Assembly (NCBI GenBank): GCA_965246835.1 | Contig: CBDFFQ010000001.1 | Coordinates: 1,860,001 to 1,924,000, forward strand | Length of the DNA: 64,000 bases | Direction: 5' to 3' | DNA from: JANPPS01 sp965246835 | GTDB taxonomy: Bacteria > Pseudomonadota > Alphaproteobacteria > Acetobacterales > Acetobacteraceae | Part shown: positions 1 to 8,734 of the stretch, one piece after another | Numbering within the stretch: the stretch's first letter is position 1 | Layout of the letters: the number at the start of each line of letters is the position of its first letter | The notes under the pieces: model-generated | What the model was told of the DNA's origin: nothing | The model's input: the letters and a program-made list of their open reading frames with translations, nothing else | The model's database searches: none | Made by a program: the position numbers and the translations under genes

Positions 1-1653
1 CCGCTGCCGGTATTCGACGGTGCCCGCCACGATCGAGGTGCCGCCGGTCGGGCGGTTGCTGGCGAAGCGCGGGCCGATCGACTGGTATTTATAGCCGCGC
101 ACCGTGCCCCCGCCGCCGGCATAGAAGCGCTGGTCCGGCGGAAGGGCGAACGTGCTGGCGCCCTGCACCGTTCCCACCAGGCCGCGCAATGCCAGCACGC
201 TCCGCCCGGGATCGCCGAAATTGATGTAGGTGCTGCCGCTCGCCTGCACGATGGTGAAGAAGCCGCCGCCATCTTTGCGCACGCCGAACTGCGCTGGCGG
301 CTGCGTCAACGAGACCGTGGGCGTGACGGTCAGCGCGGCCTTGATCCCGTGCACCGGCTCGAACAGCCCTTCCGGCCCCGTGCTGTCATACCGCACCCCG
401 GCCGGCACGCCGACCAGCGTGTAGTCCCGCGCCACACGCTCCTGCGTGATGCGGGATTGCTGCGCCTGGAGGCCGAGCGTCGCGGTCCAGCTCTGGCTGA
501 ATTTCCGCGACAGCGCGACGCCCGCCAGCACGGCCGTTCGATCATACGCCTCCAGGCTCTCCTTCACCGCCTGCAGGCTGACCGTGACTGTCTGGTTGCG
601 GGCATAAAAATCCGGTTTGATGAGCGCCGCGGTCGCGTTGTAGCCGATGCCGCGGCTGGAGCTGCCGCCCAGCTGCGTGACGGCCACGCCCAGATTGAGC
701 TGCTCTGCACGGCCGAACAGGTTGCGGTGCTGGAAGGTGCCGCCGAGGCTGGCGCCGAGGTCGGTCGAGTAGGCGGCGGTGAAGCCCACGGCGTGGCGCG
801 GCCGCTCCGTCACGTCGAACGCCAGCGGGAGTTGCCCGGCGCCATCCACCTGCTCCGCCGTCCGCGCCCGCACGGTCGCGAACACGCCCAGGGAAGCGAG
901 GTCCTGCCGGGCCCGCTCGATCGCGTCGGGGTCGAAGCGCTCGCCCTGATGCACCAGCAGCCGGCGCTCCACGAAATCCGGTTTGACCCGATCGAGCCCG
1001 CCGACCGTAATGGGGCCAAGGTCGACGCGCGGCCCGGCCTGCACGGCATACGTCACGTCCAGCGCCTGAGCCGCGGGGTCGAGCGTCGCGACCGGGGTTT
1101 CCACCTTGGCCAGCGCATGGCCGCTGCGCCGAAGCGCGTCGAGCACGCGGGCCTGAGCCGCCAGCACATCCGCGGCCAGGGCGGGGTCACCTGATTTCAG
1201 GTGCAGCGCCTGAAGCCCCTCCGCCGGCACCGGGCCCAGCAAGGCCACGCGCCGCAGCTTGAACACCGGTCCGGCGTCGATCACCACCCGCACAACCACG
1301 GGCCCGGACGCGGCTTCGAGCTGTGCCGGGAGCGCCGGGTCATCGAGCGGACGGCCCGCGACCTCGATCCGGATGCGGGCGGCGTAGTGGCCGAAGCTGC
1401 TGAGTGCGTCTCCGAGGCGCGCCTGGTCGTCCCGCGCGCGGCTCACGAGCGCGAACGGGCCGACCGGCGCGCTTTCCCGCAGGGTGATCAGGTTGGCGCT
1501 GTCCTTCAACGCCTGGTCCAGCGCCGCTTCGCCTGTGGGCGGGAGCTCGACCGTGTAGGGCAGGGGGTCGGCCGCCGCGGCCGGTTGAAGGGCGGCAGCG
1601 GCCAACAGAAGACATGCGGCCTGGCAGAAGGCGCGGTGAAGCGAGCAGGCCAT
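1..1653 (-). CDS. tamA: TamA-like outer-membrane assembly protein (partial)
   Basis: The 551 codons seen run off the left edge, so the C-terminal barrel is incomplete. An N-terminal signal peptide (hydrophobic stretch around residues 10-28 ending AAAA) is followed by POTRA-like repeats and then barrel sequence. Near the edge lies the Gly-rich FYAGGGGTVRGYKY motif, the conserved VRGY/F loop of Omp85 proteins. TamA is an Omp85-family barrel that works with the inner-membrane protein TamB to insert or translocate outer-membrane proteins; tamB commonly lies downstream, which would be outside this window. BamA is the alternative, but the signal peptide leads into a short POTRA region of about 250 residues, which fits TamA better. 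ATG at 1651-1653 was chosen because the signal peptide starts there. The gene is divergent from the acyltransferase. Confidence 0.85.
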   Translation of the reverse strand, partial: MACSLHRAFCQAACLLLAAAALQPAAAADPLPYTVELPPTGEAALDQALKDSANLITLRESAPVGPFALVSRARDDQARLGDALSSFGHYAARIRIEVAGRPLDDPALPAQLEAASGPVVVRVVIDAGPVFKLRRVALLGPVPAEGLQALHLKSGDPALAADVLAAQARVLDALRRSGHALAKVETPVATLDPAAQALDVTYAVQAGPRVDLGPITVGGLDRVKPDFVERRLLVHQGERFDPDAIERARQDLASLGVFATVRARTAEQVDGAGQLPLAFDVTERPRHAVGFTAAYSTDLGASLGGTFQHRNLFGRAEQLNLGVAVTQLGGSSSRGIGYNATAALIKPDFYARNQTVTVSLQAVKESLEAYDRTAVLAGVALSRKFSQSWTATLGLQAQQSRITQERVARDYTLVGVPAGVRYDSTGPEGLFEPVHGIKAALTVTPTVSLTQPPAQFGVRKDGGGFFTIVQASGSTYINFGDPGRSVLALRGLVGTVQGASTFALPPDQRFYAGGGGTVRGYKYQSIGPRFASNRPTGGTSIVAGTVEYRQR

Positions 1654-1777
1654 GCAGTGCAATACCCCAGGCTAGGCCTTTGCGCCGCACACACATCCGT
1701 GGGGCGGCCGATAGTACATCCCGAGCTTGTCATCAGATCGTCTTTGTTCCGACACAGGCTGGCGATATCCTGCCTGC

Positions 1778-2704
1778 ATGAAATTGCCGAACCGCCGCAT
1801 CCGTCACCCCGGTCTGCAGATGAGCCCGGTCCCATCGGCGCCATTACCGCGCCGGGCCGGGCTGCGCCCGCTCCGGGCCATGCGCCGCGGCGCCAGCGTG
1901 GCGCTCTGGACGATGCCGGCGATGCTGGCGCAATCCTTGATGCTGGTGCTGCCGGGCAGGGGCAAGGTGGCGTTCGCACGGGTGTATTGGGCGACGATGT
2001 GCCGGTTGCTCGGGCTGCAGGTGCGCGTCATCGGCACGCCGGCGCAGCGGCTCGATGGGCGGCCGGTCGTGTTCGCGTCCAATCATTCGTCCTGGCTCGA
2101 CGTGCCGGTGCTGGGCGGGGTGCTGGAGGCGTGCTTCATCGCCAAGGCCGAGGTCGGGCGCTGGCCGGTGGTCAGCACGGTCGCGCGCCTGGGCCGCACC
2201 GTCTATGTTAGCCGCCGCGCCACCAGCACGGGGCGGGAGCGGGATGACATGCGCGGCCGGCTCGATGCCGGAGACAATCTGATCCTGTTTCCGGAGGGCA
2301 CCAGCTCCGACGGGTCTCGCGTGTTGCCGTTCCGCTCCGCGTTCTTCTCCATTGTCGGTGATACCAGCGACACGCGGGCGCCGCTCATTCAGCCTGTATC
2401 GGTCGTGTATGACCAGCTCGCCGGCCTGCCGATGGGGCGGGCGAGCCGGCCGGTGTTCGCCTGGTATGGCGACATGGACCTCGGCAGCCATTTCTGGCGG
2501 CTGGCGCAGCATCAGGGCCTGCGTGCCACCGTGCTGCTGCATGCGCCGATCGACCCGGCTTCCTACCCGAGCCGCAAGGCGCTGTCGCAGGCCGTGTGGC
2601 AGACGGTGGCGGATGGGGCGGCGACGTTGCGGCAGAACCGCCCGGTGCAGGCGCCGGCGCCCCTGGCAGACCGGACGCCGCGCGATACCGCGGCTTTTGC
2701 TTGA
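1778..2704 (+). CDS. 1-acyl-sn-glycerol-3-phosphate acyltransferase (PlsC family)
   Basis: A 308-residue lysophospholipid acyltransferase. It carries the HX4D catalytic motif (NHSSWLD, His about residue 103) and the substrate-binding FPEGTSS block (about 171-177), in the usual order and spacing. A hydrophobic stretch around residues 40-60 probably anchors it in the inner membrane. The family moves an acyl chain to lysophosphatidic acid or related lysolipids; which lipid is used here cannot be told. The start is uncertain: in-frame ATGs lie at 1778 and 1820 and neither has a good ribosome binding site. The catalytic domain is unaffected. It may be an ornithine-lipid type O-acyltransferase (OlsA) rather than housekeeping PlsC. 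Confidence 0.85.
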   Translation: MKLPNRRIRHPGLQMSPVPSAPLPRRAGLRPLRAMRRGASVALWTMPAMLAQSLMLVLPGRGKVAFARVYWATMCRLLGLQVRVIGTPAQRLDGRPVVFASNHSSWLDVPVLGGVLEACFIAKAEVGRWPVVSTVARLGRTVYVSRRATSTGRERDDMRGRLDAGDNLILFPEGTSSDGSRVLPFRSAFFSIVGDTSDTRAPLIQPVSVVYDQLAGLPMGRASRPVFAWYGDMDLGSHFWRLAQHQGLRATVLLHAPIDPASYPSRKALSQAVWQTVADGAATLRQNRPVQAPAPLADRTPRDTAAFA

Positions 2705-2858
2705 CAACCCGCGTGGCCACGCTGGCACACTCGGCCCAGTGTTAACCGCGATATGAGGGCCGTCCGACGCTGCGCCGCTTGATCAAACCGGGCTCCCGGC
2801 CCATTGGTCCCCGCTTTCCCTCCGGAATGGCCCGGGCGGATCGTGGCGGGGCGCCCGG

Positions 2859-4208
2859 ATGACCAAGAAACTGCACGTGATCACCTGGGGCTGCCAGATG
2901 AACGTGTACGATAGCGGACGGATGGCGGATGTGTTGGCGCCCCTGGGCTACGCGCCGACCGCGACGCCCGATGACGCCGACATGGTCATCCTCAACACCT
3001 GCCACATCCGCGACCGCGCTGCCGAAAAGGTGTTCTCCGAACTCGGCCGGTTGCGCGTGGTGAAACAAGCGCGGGAGGCCGCCGGTGCCGGCACCATCCT
3101 GGCCGTCGCCGGCTGCGTCGCGCAGGCGGAGGGTGCGGAGATCATCGCCCGGGCGCCGTATGTGGACATCGTGCTCGGCCCACAGACCTACCACCGCCTG
3201 CCGGAGATGGTGGCGCAGGCCAGCCGGGCCGCGGGCGCCGTGATCGACACGGACTTCCCCGTCGAGGCTAAGTTCGATTTCCTGCCGGACGCCGCCGCGC
3301 CCCCTGGCGTCACGGCGTTCCTGACGGTGCAGGAGGGGTGCGACAAGTTCTGCAGCTTCTGCGTCGTGCCCTACACGAGGGGCGCCGAGTTCAGCCGCCC
3401 CGCCGCGGCCGTGATCGCCGAGGCAAGGCGTTTGGTGGCATCGGGTGCGCGCGAGATCACGCTGCTCGGTCAGAACGTGAATGCCTGGCATGGCGACGGG
3501 CTGGACGGACGGACCTGGAGCTTCGGCCGGCTGATCCGTGAGCTGGCGGACATGCCGGGCCTGCTGCGGATCCGCTACACCACGTCCCATCCCCGGGACA
3601 TGGACGCGGACCTGATCACGGCGCACCGGGATGTGCCGGCGCTGATGCCGTTCCTGCATCTGCCGGTGCAGTCCGGGTCGGACCGCGTGCTGGCCGCCAT
3701 GAACCGCCGCCATACCGCGCAGGATTATCTTGACCTGGTTGCTCGGCTGCGGGAGGCGCGTCCGGACATTGCGCTATCGAGCGACTTCATCGTGGGGCAC
3801 CCCGGCGAGACCGAAGCCGATTTCGAGGCGACGCTCGAGCTGGTGCGCCGGATCGGGTTCGCGCAGGCATTCAGCTTCAAATACTCGCCCCGCCCCGGCA
3901 CGCCCGCCGCCGGGGCGCCGAACGCGGTGTCGGAGGCGGTCAAGGATGCCCGGCTCCAAACGCTATTGGCGCTGCTGCGCGATCAGCAGGCTGCGTTCAA
4001 CCTCCGCAGTGAAGGGCTGACGATGCCGGTGCTGTTCACCGGCCCCGGCCGACGACCCGGCCAGCTCTCCGGCCGTTCACCTTTTCTTCAGCCGGTGCAT
4101 GTTAATGGGCCGGAGAGCTTCATCGGGCAGGAACACCCGGTGACGATCGTGCGTGGCAACCCCAATTCTCTGTCAGGAACCCTGGAACAGGAGCGTGTCT
4201 GCGCTTGA
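2859..4208 (+). CDS. miaB: tRNA-2-methylthio-N6-dimethylallyladenosine synthase MiaB
   Basis: A 449-residue methylthiotransferase of normal family length. The N-terminal UPF0004 domain holds the three cluster cysteines C12, C48 and C86. The radical-SAM motif CDKFCSFC gives C161, C165 and C168, followed by VPYTRG. The C-terminal part forms the TRAM RNA-binding domain. MiaB adds the 2-methylthio group to i6A37 of tRNAs reading UNN codons. The stop overlaps the TTG start of phoH by 4 bp, giving the common alphaproteobacterial order miaB-phoH-ybeY-corC. Confidence 0.96.
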   Translation: MTKKLHVITWGCQMNVYDSGRMADVLAPLGYAPTATPDDADMVILNTCHIRDRAAEKVFSELGRLRVVKQAREAAGAGTILAVAGCVAQAEGAEIIARAPYVDIVLGPQTYHRLPEMVAQASRAAGAVIDTDFPVEAKFDFLPDAAAPPGVTAFLTVQEGCDKFCSFCVVPYTRGAEFSRPAAAVIAEARRLVASGAREITLLGQNVNAWHGDGLDGRTWSFGRLIRELADMPGLLRIRYTTSHPRDMDADLITAHRDVPALMPFLHLPVQSGSDRVLAAMNRRHTAQDYLDLVARLREARPDIALSSDFIVGHPGETEADFEATLELVRRIGFAQAFSFKYSPRPGTPAAGAPNAVSEAVKDARLQTLLALLRDQQAAFNLRSEGLTMPVLFTGPGRRPGQLSGRSPFLQPVHVNGPESFIGQEHPVTIVRGNPNSLSGTLEQERVCA

Positions 4209-5281
4209 ACCTCATCACCCCGACTTCGGCTGCCCCCTCCGCCAACGGCAAGGCATTGACCCTGCAGTTCAACGACAACGCCCTGCTGCCCCTGCTGTTC
4301 GGGGACCATGACCGGCATCTGGTCCGGCTCGAACAAGGGCTGGGTGTCAAGCTCGCCTCACGCGGCAACCGGATTGCGATATCGGGTGAACCCGGTCGGG
4401 TGCAGGCGGCGGAGATGGCGTTGACCGGGCTGTATCAGCGGTTGGAGCGGGGGCAGCCCGTGTCCCGCGGGGATGTGGACGCGGCGATCCGCATGGCGGA
4501 TGGGCGGGAGGAGTCGAACCCGCGCCTGCCGCTGTCGGACCTGCCGGCGATCCGGACGAAGCGGGGCGCGATCGGGCCGCGTTCGCCGGGCCAAAGCACG
4601 TATATGGAGATGCTGGCCAAGCATGAGATGACGTTCGGGATCGGGCCGGCCGGCACCGGCAAGACGTATCTCGCGGTGGCGCAGGCGGTGCAGATGCTGA
4701 CGGCCGGGCGCGTGGACCGCATCGTGCTGTCCCGCCCCGCGGTGGAGGCCGGGGAGCGCCTGGGGTTCTTACCCGGGGACCTTAAGGACAAGGTCGATCC
4801 CTATCTCCGCCCGCTCTATGACGCGCTGCATGACATGATGCCCGGCGAGCAGGTGCTGCGCCGCATGAGCACGGGGGAGATCGAGGTGGCGCCCCTCGCC
4901 TTCATGCGCGGCCGCACGCTGGCGCATGCGTTCGTGATTTTGGACGAGGCGCAGAACACGACGCCCGTGCAGATGAAGATGTTCCTGACGCGCATGGGCG
5001 AAGGCACGCGGATGGTCATCACCGGGGACCTCAGTCAGATCGACCTGCCAACAGGGCAGCGCAGCGGCCTCCGGGATGCGCTGGACACGCTCGACGGCCT
5101 GCCCGGCATCGGCGTCTGCCGGTTCGGCGTGCGGGACGTGGTGCGGCATCCCCTGGTCGCGGCCATCGTCGACGCGTATGAACAGCGCGCCCAAGCGCAA
5201 CGAGACGTCGGTCTCACCGCCCCCCGCACCCGCGGCCGGGCAGCGGCCGCCGACCAGGAAGACAATGGACTCCGACAGTAG
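4205..5281 (+). CDS. PhoH-like ATPase (YbeZ)
   Basis: A 358-residue PhoH/YbeZ protein: N-terminal KH-like region, then a P-loop ATPase with Walker A GPAGTGKTY (about 147-155) and Walker B VILDEAQN (about 244-251). YbeZ is a predicted RNA-associated ATPase that partners YbeY in rRNA processing and ribosome quality control. The start is TTG at 4205, overlapping the miaB stop as TTGA; no in-frame ATG lies before residue 71, so a non-AUG start is required. The 3' end overlaps ybeY by 17 bp, consistent with translational coupling. Confidence 0.93.
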   Translation: MNLITPTSAAPSANGKALTLQFNDNALLPLLFGDHDRHLVRLEQGLGVKLASRGNRIAISGEPGRVQAAEMALTGLYQRLERGQPVSRGDVDAAIRMADGREESNPRLPLSDLPAIRTKRGAIGPRSPGQSTYMEMLAKHEMTFGIGPAGTGKTYLAVAQAVQMLTAGRVDRIVLSRPAVEAGERLGFLPGDLKDKVDPYLRPLYDALHDMMPGEQVLRRMSTGEIEVAPLAFMRGRTLAHAFVILDEAQNTTPVQMKMFLTRMGEGTRMVITGDLSQIDLPTGQRSGLRDALDTLDGLPGIGVCRFGVRDVVRHPLVAAIVDAYEQRAQAQRDVGLTAPRTRGRAAAADQEDNGLRQ

Positions 5282-5735
5282 AACCGGCCCCGCCTCCGCG
5301 GGGCTCCGCCCCGTTACCACGGGGCACACAGAGATCGTCGTGCTGGAGCCGCGATGGCGCCGGCATATCCCCGGGGCGGCCGCGATCGCCGCCCGGGCCG
5401 TGCGCGCCGCGGGGGGCGCCGGCACGGTGGTGCTGGCCTCCGACCTGGCCGTCCGCCGCCTCAATGCCCGGCATCGCGGCCAGGACAAGCCCACCAACGT
5501 GCTGACGTTCGATAGCGGGGACATCGTGCTGGCGCTGGGCGTGGTCCGGCGGGAAGCCCGCGCAGCCGGCAAGCTCCCGGCGCATCATCTGGCGCACCTG
5601 GTCGTGCACGGCGCGCTGCATCTGCAGGGCCATGACCATCACCATCCCGGGGAGGCCCGGCTGATGGAGATGACCGAGGCCCGCCTGCTGCGCGGCTTGG
5701 GCGTGCCCAATCCCTGGCGCAACCGCGCATCATGA
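5265..5735 (+). CDS. ybeY: Endoribonuclease YbeY (rRNA maturation factor)
   Basis: A 156-residue single-domain metalloendoribonuclease. The zinc site is visible as HGALHLQGHDHHHPGE, matching the family pattern with three metal-binding histidines. YbeY acts in 16S rRNA 3'-end maturation and ribosome quality control. ATG 5265 is chosen because AGGAAG lies about 4 bases upstream and it overlaps phoH by 17 bp. An earlier in-frame ATG at 5178 would add a Pro-rich leader and is less likely. The stop overlaps the corC start (ATGA). Confidence 0.93.
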   Translation: MDSDSRTGPASAGLRPVTTGHTEIVVLEPRWRRHIPGAAAIAARAVRAAGGAGTVVLASDLAVRRLNARHRGQDKPTNVLTFDSGDIVLALGVVRREARAAGKLPAHHLAHLVVHGALHLQGHDHHHPGEARLMEMTEARLLRGLGVPNPWRNRAS

Positions 5736-6616
5736 GCGGCGCCAGCAACGGCCGCGGCTTCCTGGGGCGCGTGCGGCAGCGCCTGCGCGGCCGGGCCGAG
5801 CACAACGTGCGGGACAGCATCGCCGAGCTGGTGCAGCAATCCGCCGATGACAGCCAGGAGAACGGCGCCGCCCCGGAACTCGACCGGCAGGAGCGGGCGC
5901 TGATCGCCAATGTGCTGCGCCTCCGCGGCATGACCGCCGACGACGTGATGGTCCCCCGCGCCGACATCGTGGCGATCCCGGTAGACGTGACGCTGGACCA
6001 GGTGCTTGAGCAGATCCGCCGCGAGGGCCACTCCCGCATGCCGGTGTATCGCGAGCAGCTCGATGAGATCGTGGGCATGGTCCATATCAAGGACGTGTTC
6101 GCCTATGTCGGCCGGCCCGAGGCGTTCCAGCTCGAGAGTATCCTCCGCAAACCCTTGATGGTGGCGCCGCAAATCCCGGTGCTGGACCTGCTGTTGCAGA
6201 TGCGGCAGGCGCGGGTGCATTTGGCGCTGGTGGTGGACGAGTATGGCGGCATCGACGGGCTGCTGACGATCGAGGACCTCGTGGAAGAGATCGTGGGCGA
6301 CATTGCCGACGAGCATGACGAGGTCGAGGGCCCGATGATCGTGGAGCGCCCGGACGGCACGCTCGACATCGATGCCCGCCTGGATATCGAGGCCTTCGAG
6401 GAGCGGTTCGGCCAGGTGCTGACGGATGACGAGCGGGAGGCGGATATCGACACCGTGGGCGGCCTGGTGTTCACCCTGGCCGGCCGGGTGCCGAGCCGGG
6501 GCGAGGTGATCAGCCACGAATCCGGACTCGAATTCCGCATCCTGGACGTGGACGCCCGGAGGATACGCCGTCTGCGCGCGCGCAAGCCCGCGTCCCAGGC
6601 GGTCGCCGCTGAGTAG
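5732..6616 (+). CDS. CorC/HlyC-family CBS-domain protein
   Basis: A 294-residue soluble protein: a short basic N-terminus, a pair of CBS domains (about residues 70-195, with the motif MVPRADIVAI opening the first) and a C-terminal CorC/HlyC FAD-like domain (about 205-285). It lacks the DUF21 membrane domain of larger relatives. The family is linked to magnesium/cobalt efflux and is almost always next to ybeY. It overlaps ybeY by 4 bp. The apolipoprotein N-acyltransferase gene lnt, which often follows, is not here; an HD-domain gene takes that place. Confidence 0.9.
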   Translation: MSGASNGRGFLGRVRQRLRGRAEHNVRDSIAELVQQSADDSQENGAAPELDRQERALIANVLRLRGMTADDVMVPRADIVAIPVDVTLDQVLEQIRREGHSRMPVYREQLDEIVGMVHIKDVFAYVGRPEAFQLESILRKPLMVAPQIPVLDLLLQMRQARVHLALVVDEYGGIDGLLTIEDLVEEIVGDIADEHDEVEGPMIVERPDGTLDIDARLDIEAFEERFGQVLTDDEREADIDTVGGLVFTLAGRVPSRGEVISHESGLEFRILDVDARRIRRLRARKPASQAVAAE

Positions 6617-6661
6617 CCGCACGTAGGATGGGTGAAACCCATCAAAGCAGGGAGGCCCACG

Positions 6662-7390
6662 ATGTGCGAACCCGAATGGCCGCAACCCGGCCGCGAACGG
6701 ATGATCGTCCCGCCCCCCGTCGGCCTGCATGGCAGCGGCATGCCGGACCCGGAGCCCGGGCACTTTGCCAAGCTGGACGGCCGGCATGTCATGATGATGG
6801 GCGACAACCCGGCCCTGCCGCGCATGCCGGCCGCGCCGTCGCTCCTGGATTTCTACCGCCTGCGCTTCTCCGACCTCACGGCGCGCCACCTGCTGACCAG
6901 CGCCGCCCGCGCGCTGGATGCCGGGCAGGACGAGAAAGTGGTGCTCGCCTGCCTCCTGCATGACATCTCGAATGGCTGCCTGATCCGCACCGACCATGGC
7001 TATTGGGGCGCGCAGATGATCGCCCCCTATGTCAGCGAGGAGATCGCCTGGGCAGTGCGGCACCACCAAGCGCTGCGGTATTTCGCGGACGAAGACGCCG
7101 GGTATGCCTACCCCGAGAGCTATGTGCGGTTCTTCGGCGCCGACTACGTGCCGCCCGACTACATCCGCCAGGACGCCGAGGCCGCGCGGGCGCATCGCTG
7201 GTATATGACATCCCGTCTGATCACGATCTACGACACGTATTTCTTCGACGACATGCCGGCGCCCGATCCTGCGCGCTTCGCCGACCTCATCGGCCGCCAC
7301 TTCCGCCAGCCGGCCGAGGGCCTGGGCTTCGACGGCTCACCGGTCGCCCACATGTGGCGCACCGCGATCTGGCCGAACAACTTCCTGTAG
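6662..7390 (+). CDS. HD-domain protein
   Basis: A 242-residue protein with a metal-binding HD-type signature: an upstream His (ARHL), LLHD at about residues 98-101 and later His pairs (RHHQ). HD-domain proteins are usually metal-dependent phosphohydrolases; the substrate cannot be told. The start is ATG 6662, preceded at good spacing by GGGAGG. An in-frame GTG at 6632 has no ribosome binding site. It follows corC by 45 bp and may be co-transcribed with it. Confidence 0.75.
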   Translation: MCEPEWPQPGRERMIVPPPVGLHGSGMPDPEPGHFAKLDGRHVMMMGDNPALPRMPAAPSLLDFYRLRFSDLTARHLLTSAARALDAGQDEKVVLACLLHDISNGCLIRTDHGYWGAQMIAPYVSEEIAWAVRHHQALRYFADEDAGYAYPESYVRFFGADYVPPDYIRQDAEAARAHRWYMTSRLITIYDTYFFDDMPAPDPARFADLIGRHFRQPAEGLGFDGSPVAHMWRTAIWPNNFL

Positions 7391-7447
7391 CCGCGCGCAT
7401 AGCAGCCAGGACTTGTCCCGTCCGTCACGCCGTCCGACATACCCGCG

Positions 7448-8734
7448 ATGAACGAGACACAAGCCCAGGCGCTGATCCGGTTCGGGCTCGGACGGCGCGG
7501 TGACGATCCGTTGCCCGACGATCCGAAGGCCTGGCTCCGCAGCCAGATCACCGAACCCGACCGCTTCGTGATGCCGGGCGCCCTCAGCACCGCGCAATGC
7601 CTGCAGAACTGGCGGCTGGACAGCACGGAGCCGCTTGCGGAAGGCAGCCGGGTCAACCAGACGTTGCGGGCCGAGAAGATCGGGCAGATGAACAACGCGC
7701 TGGTCACGCCGGCACCGTTCCGCGAACGGCTGGTCTGGTTCTGGACCAACCACTTCGCGGTCAGCCTGAACCGCCTGGAATGTAAGCCCGTCATCGGCGC
7801 CTATATCCGCGAAGCGATCCGGCCGCATGTCACGGGCAAGTTCGGGGACATGCTGCTGGCCGTCATGCGGCATCCGGCGATGCTGCTGTATCTCGACAAC
7901 TGGTCCTCTACCGGGCCGGACAGTCCCGTGGGCCGCGCGCGGGGCGTCGGCATCAACGAGAACCTGGCGCGCGAGTGCATGGAGCTGCACACGATGAGCC
8001 CGGCCTCCGGCTACACCCAGGCGGACGTGACCAGCTTCGCGCAGGTCATCACCGGCTGGACCATCGATTTCGGCCGCGCCGAGCCCGGTTTCGCCTTCAA
8101 CCCCACCGCGCACCAGCCCGGCGCCAAGACCGTCATGGGCCAGAGCTTTCCCGAAGGCGAGCAGGGTGGGATCGCGGCGCTGGCCTGGTTCGCGAACCAC
8201 CCCGCCACGCATGATTTCCTCGCCACCAAGCTGGTGCGCCATTTTGTCCATGACGACCCGCCGCCCGATGCGGTGCGCAGGATCGCGGGCGTGCTGCGCG
8301 ATACCGGGGGCGATTTGGGTGCTGCCTCCCTCGCGCTGATCGACCTGCCGGGCGCCTGGGCTCCGATGACCAAGCTCCGCAACCCGATGGACTACATCGC
8401 CGCCTGCGCCCGCGCCGTGGAGGCGACCCCGGTCACGACCGACATCGCGGCCGAGATGATGGACGGGCTGGGCCAGCCGCTGTGGACGCCGCCGCTGCCG
8501 AATGGCTGGGCCGATCGGGCGGAGGCCTGGGCCGGGCCGGAGGCGCTGCTGCGCCGGGCGGAGCTCGCGAGCAAGGTTTCGTCCCGCCATCCCGACCCCG
8601 ACCCGGCGGAGGTGGCGAACGCCGTCCTCGGCCCCTATTTGCGTGCCGAAACGTTGCAGGCCATCCGGTTCGCGGGCTCGCGCCGCGGCGGCATGGTGTG
8701 TTTGATGGCGTCCCCGGAGTTTATGCGGCGATGA
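7448..8734 (+). CDS. DUF1800 domain-containing protein
   Basis: A 428-residue member of the DUF1800 family, recognised from its N-terminal pattern (RFGLGR), the WFWTNHFAVS block and the GINENLARECMELHT segment. The molecular function of the family is unknown. Its members almost always precede a DUF1501 gene, as here, with the ATGA overlap at 8731-8734 implying coupled translation. No clear signal peptide is seen. Confidence 0.85.
   Translation: MNETQAQALIRFGLGRRGDDPLPDDPKAWLRSQITEPDRFVMPGALSTAQCLQNWRLDSTEPLAEGSRVNQTLRAEKIGQMNNALVTPAPFRERLVWFWTNHFAVSLNRLECKPVIGAYIREAIRPHVTGKFGDMLLAVMRHPAMLLYLDNWSSTGPDSPVGRARGVGINENLARECMELHTMSPASGYTQADVTSFAQVITGWTIDFGRAEPGFAFNPTAHQPGAKTVMGQSFPEGEQGGIAALAWFANHPATHDFLATKLVRHFVHDDPPPDAVRRIAGVLRDTGGDLGAASLALIDLPGAWAPMTKLRNPMDYIAACARAVEATPVTTDIAAEMMDGLGQPLWTPPLPNGWADRAEAWAGPEALLRRAELASKVSSRHPDPDPAEVANAVLGPYLRAETLQAIRFAGSRRGGMVCLMASPEFMRR

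Noticed and set aside
4500..4530. tRNA T-loop-like sequence (GTCGAACCC)
   Set aside because: It lies inside the conserved phoH coding sequence and no cloverleaf can be formed around it.
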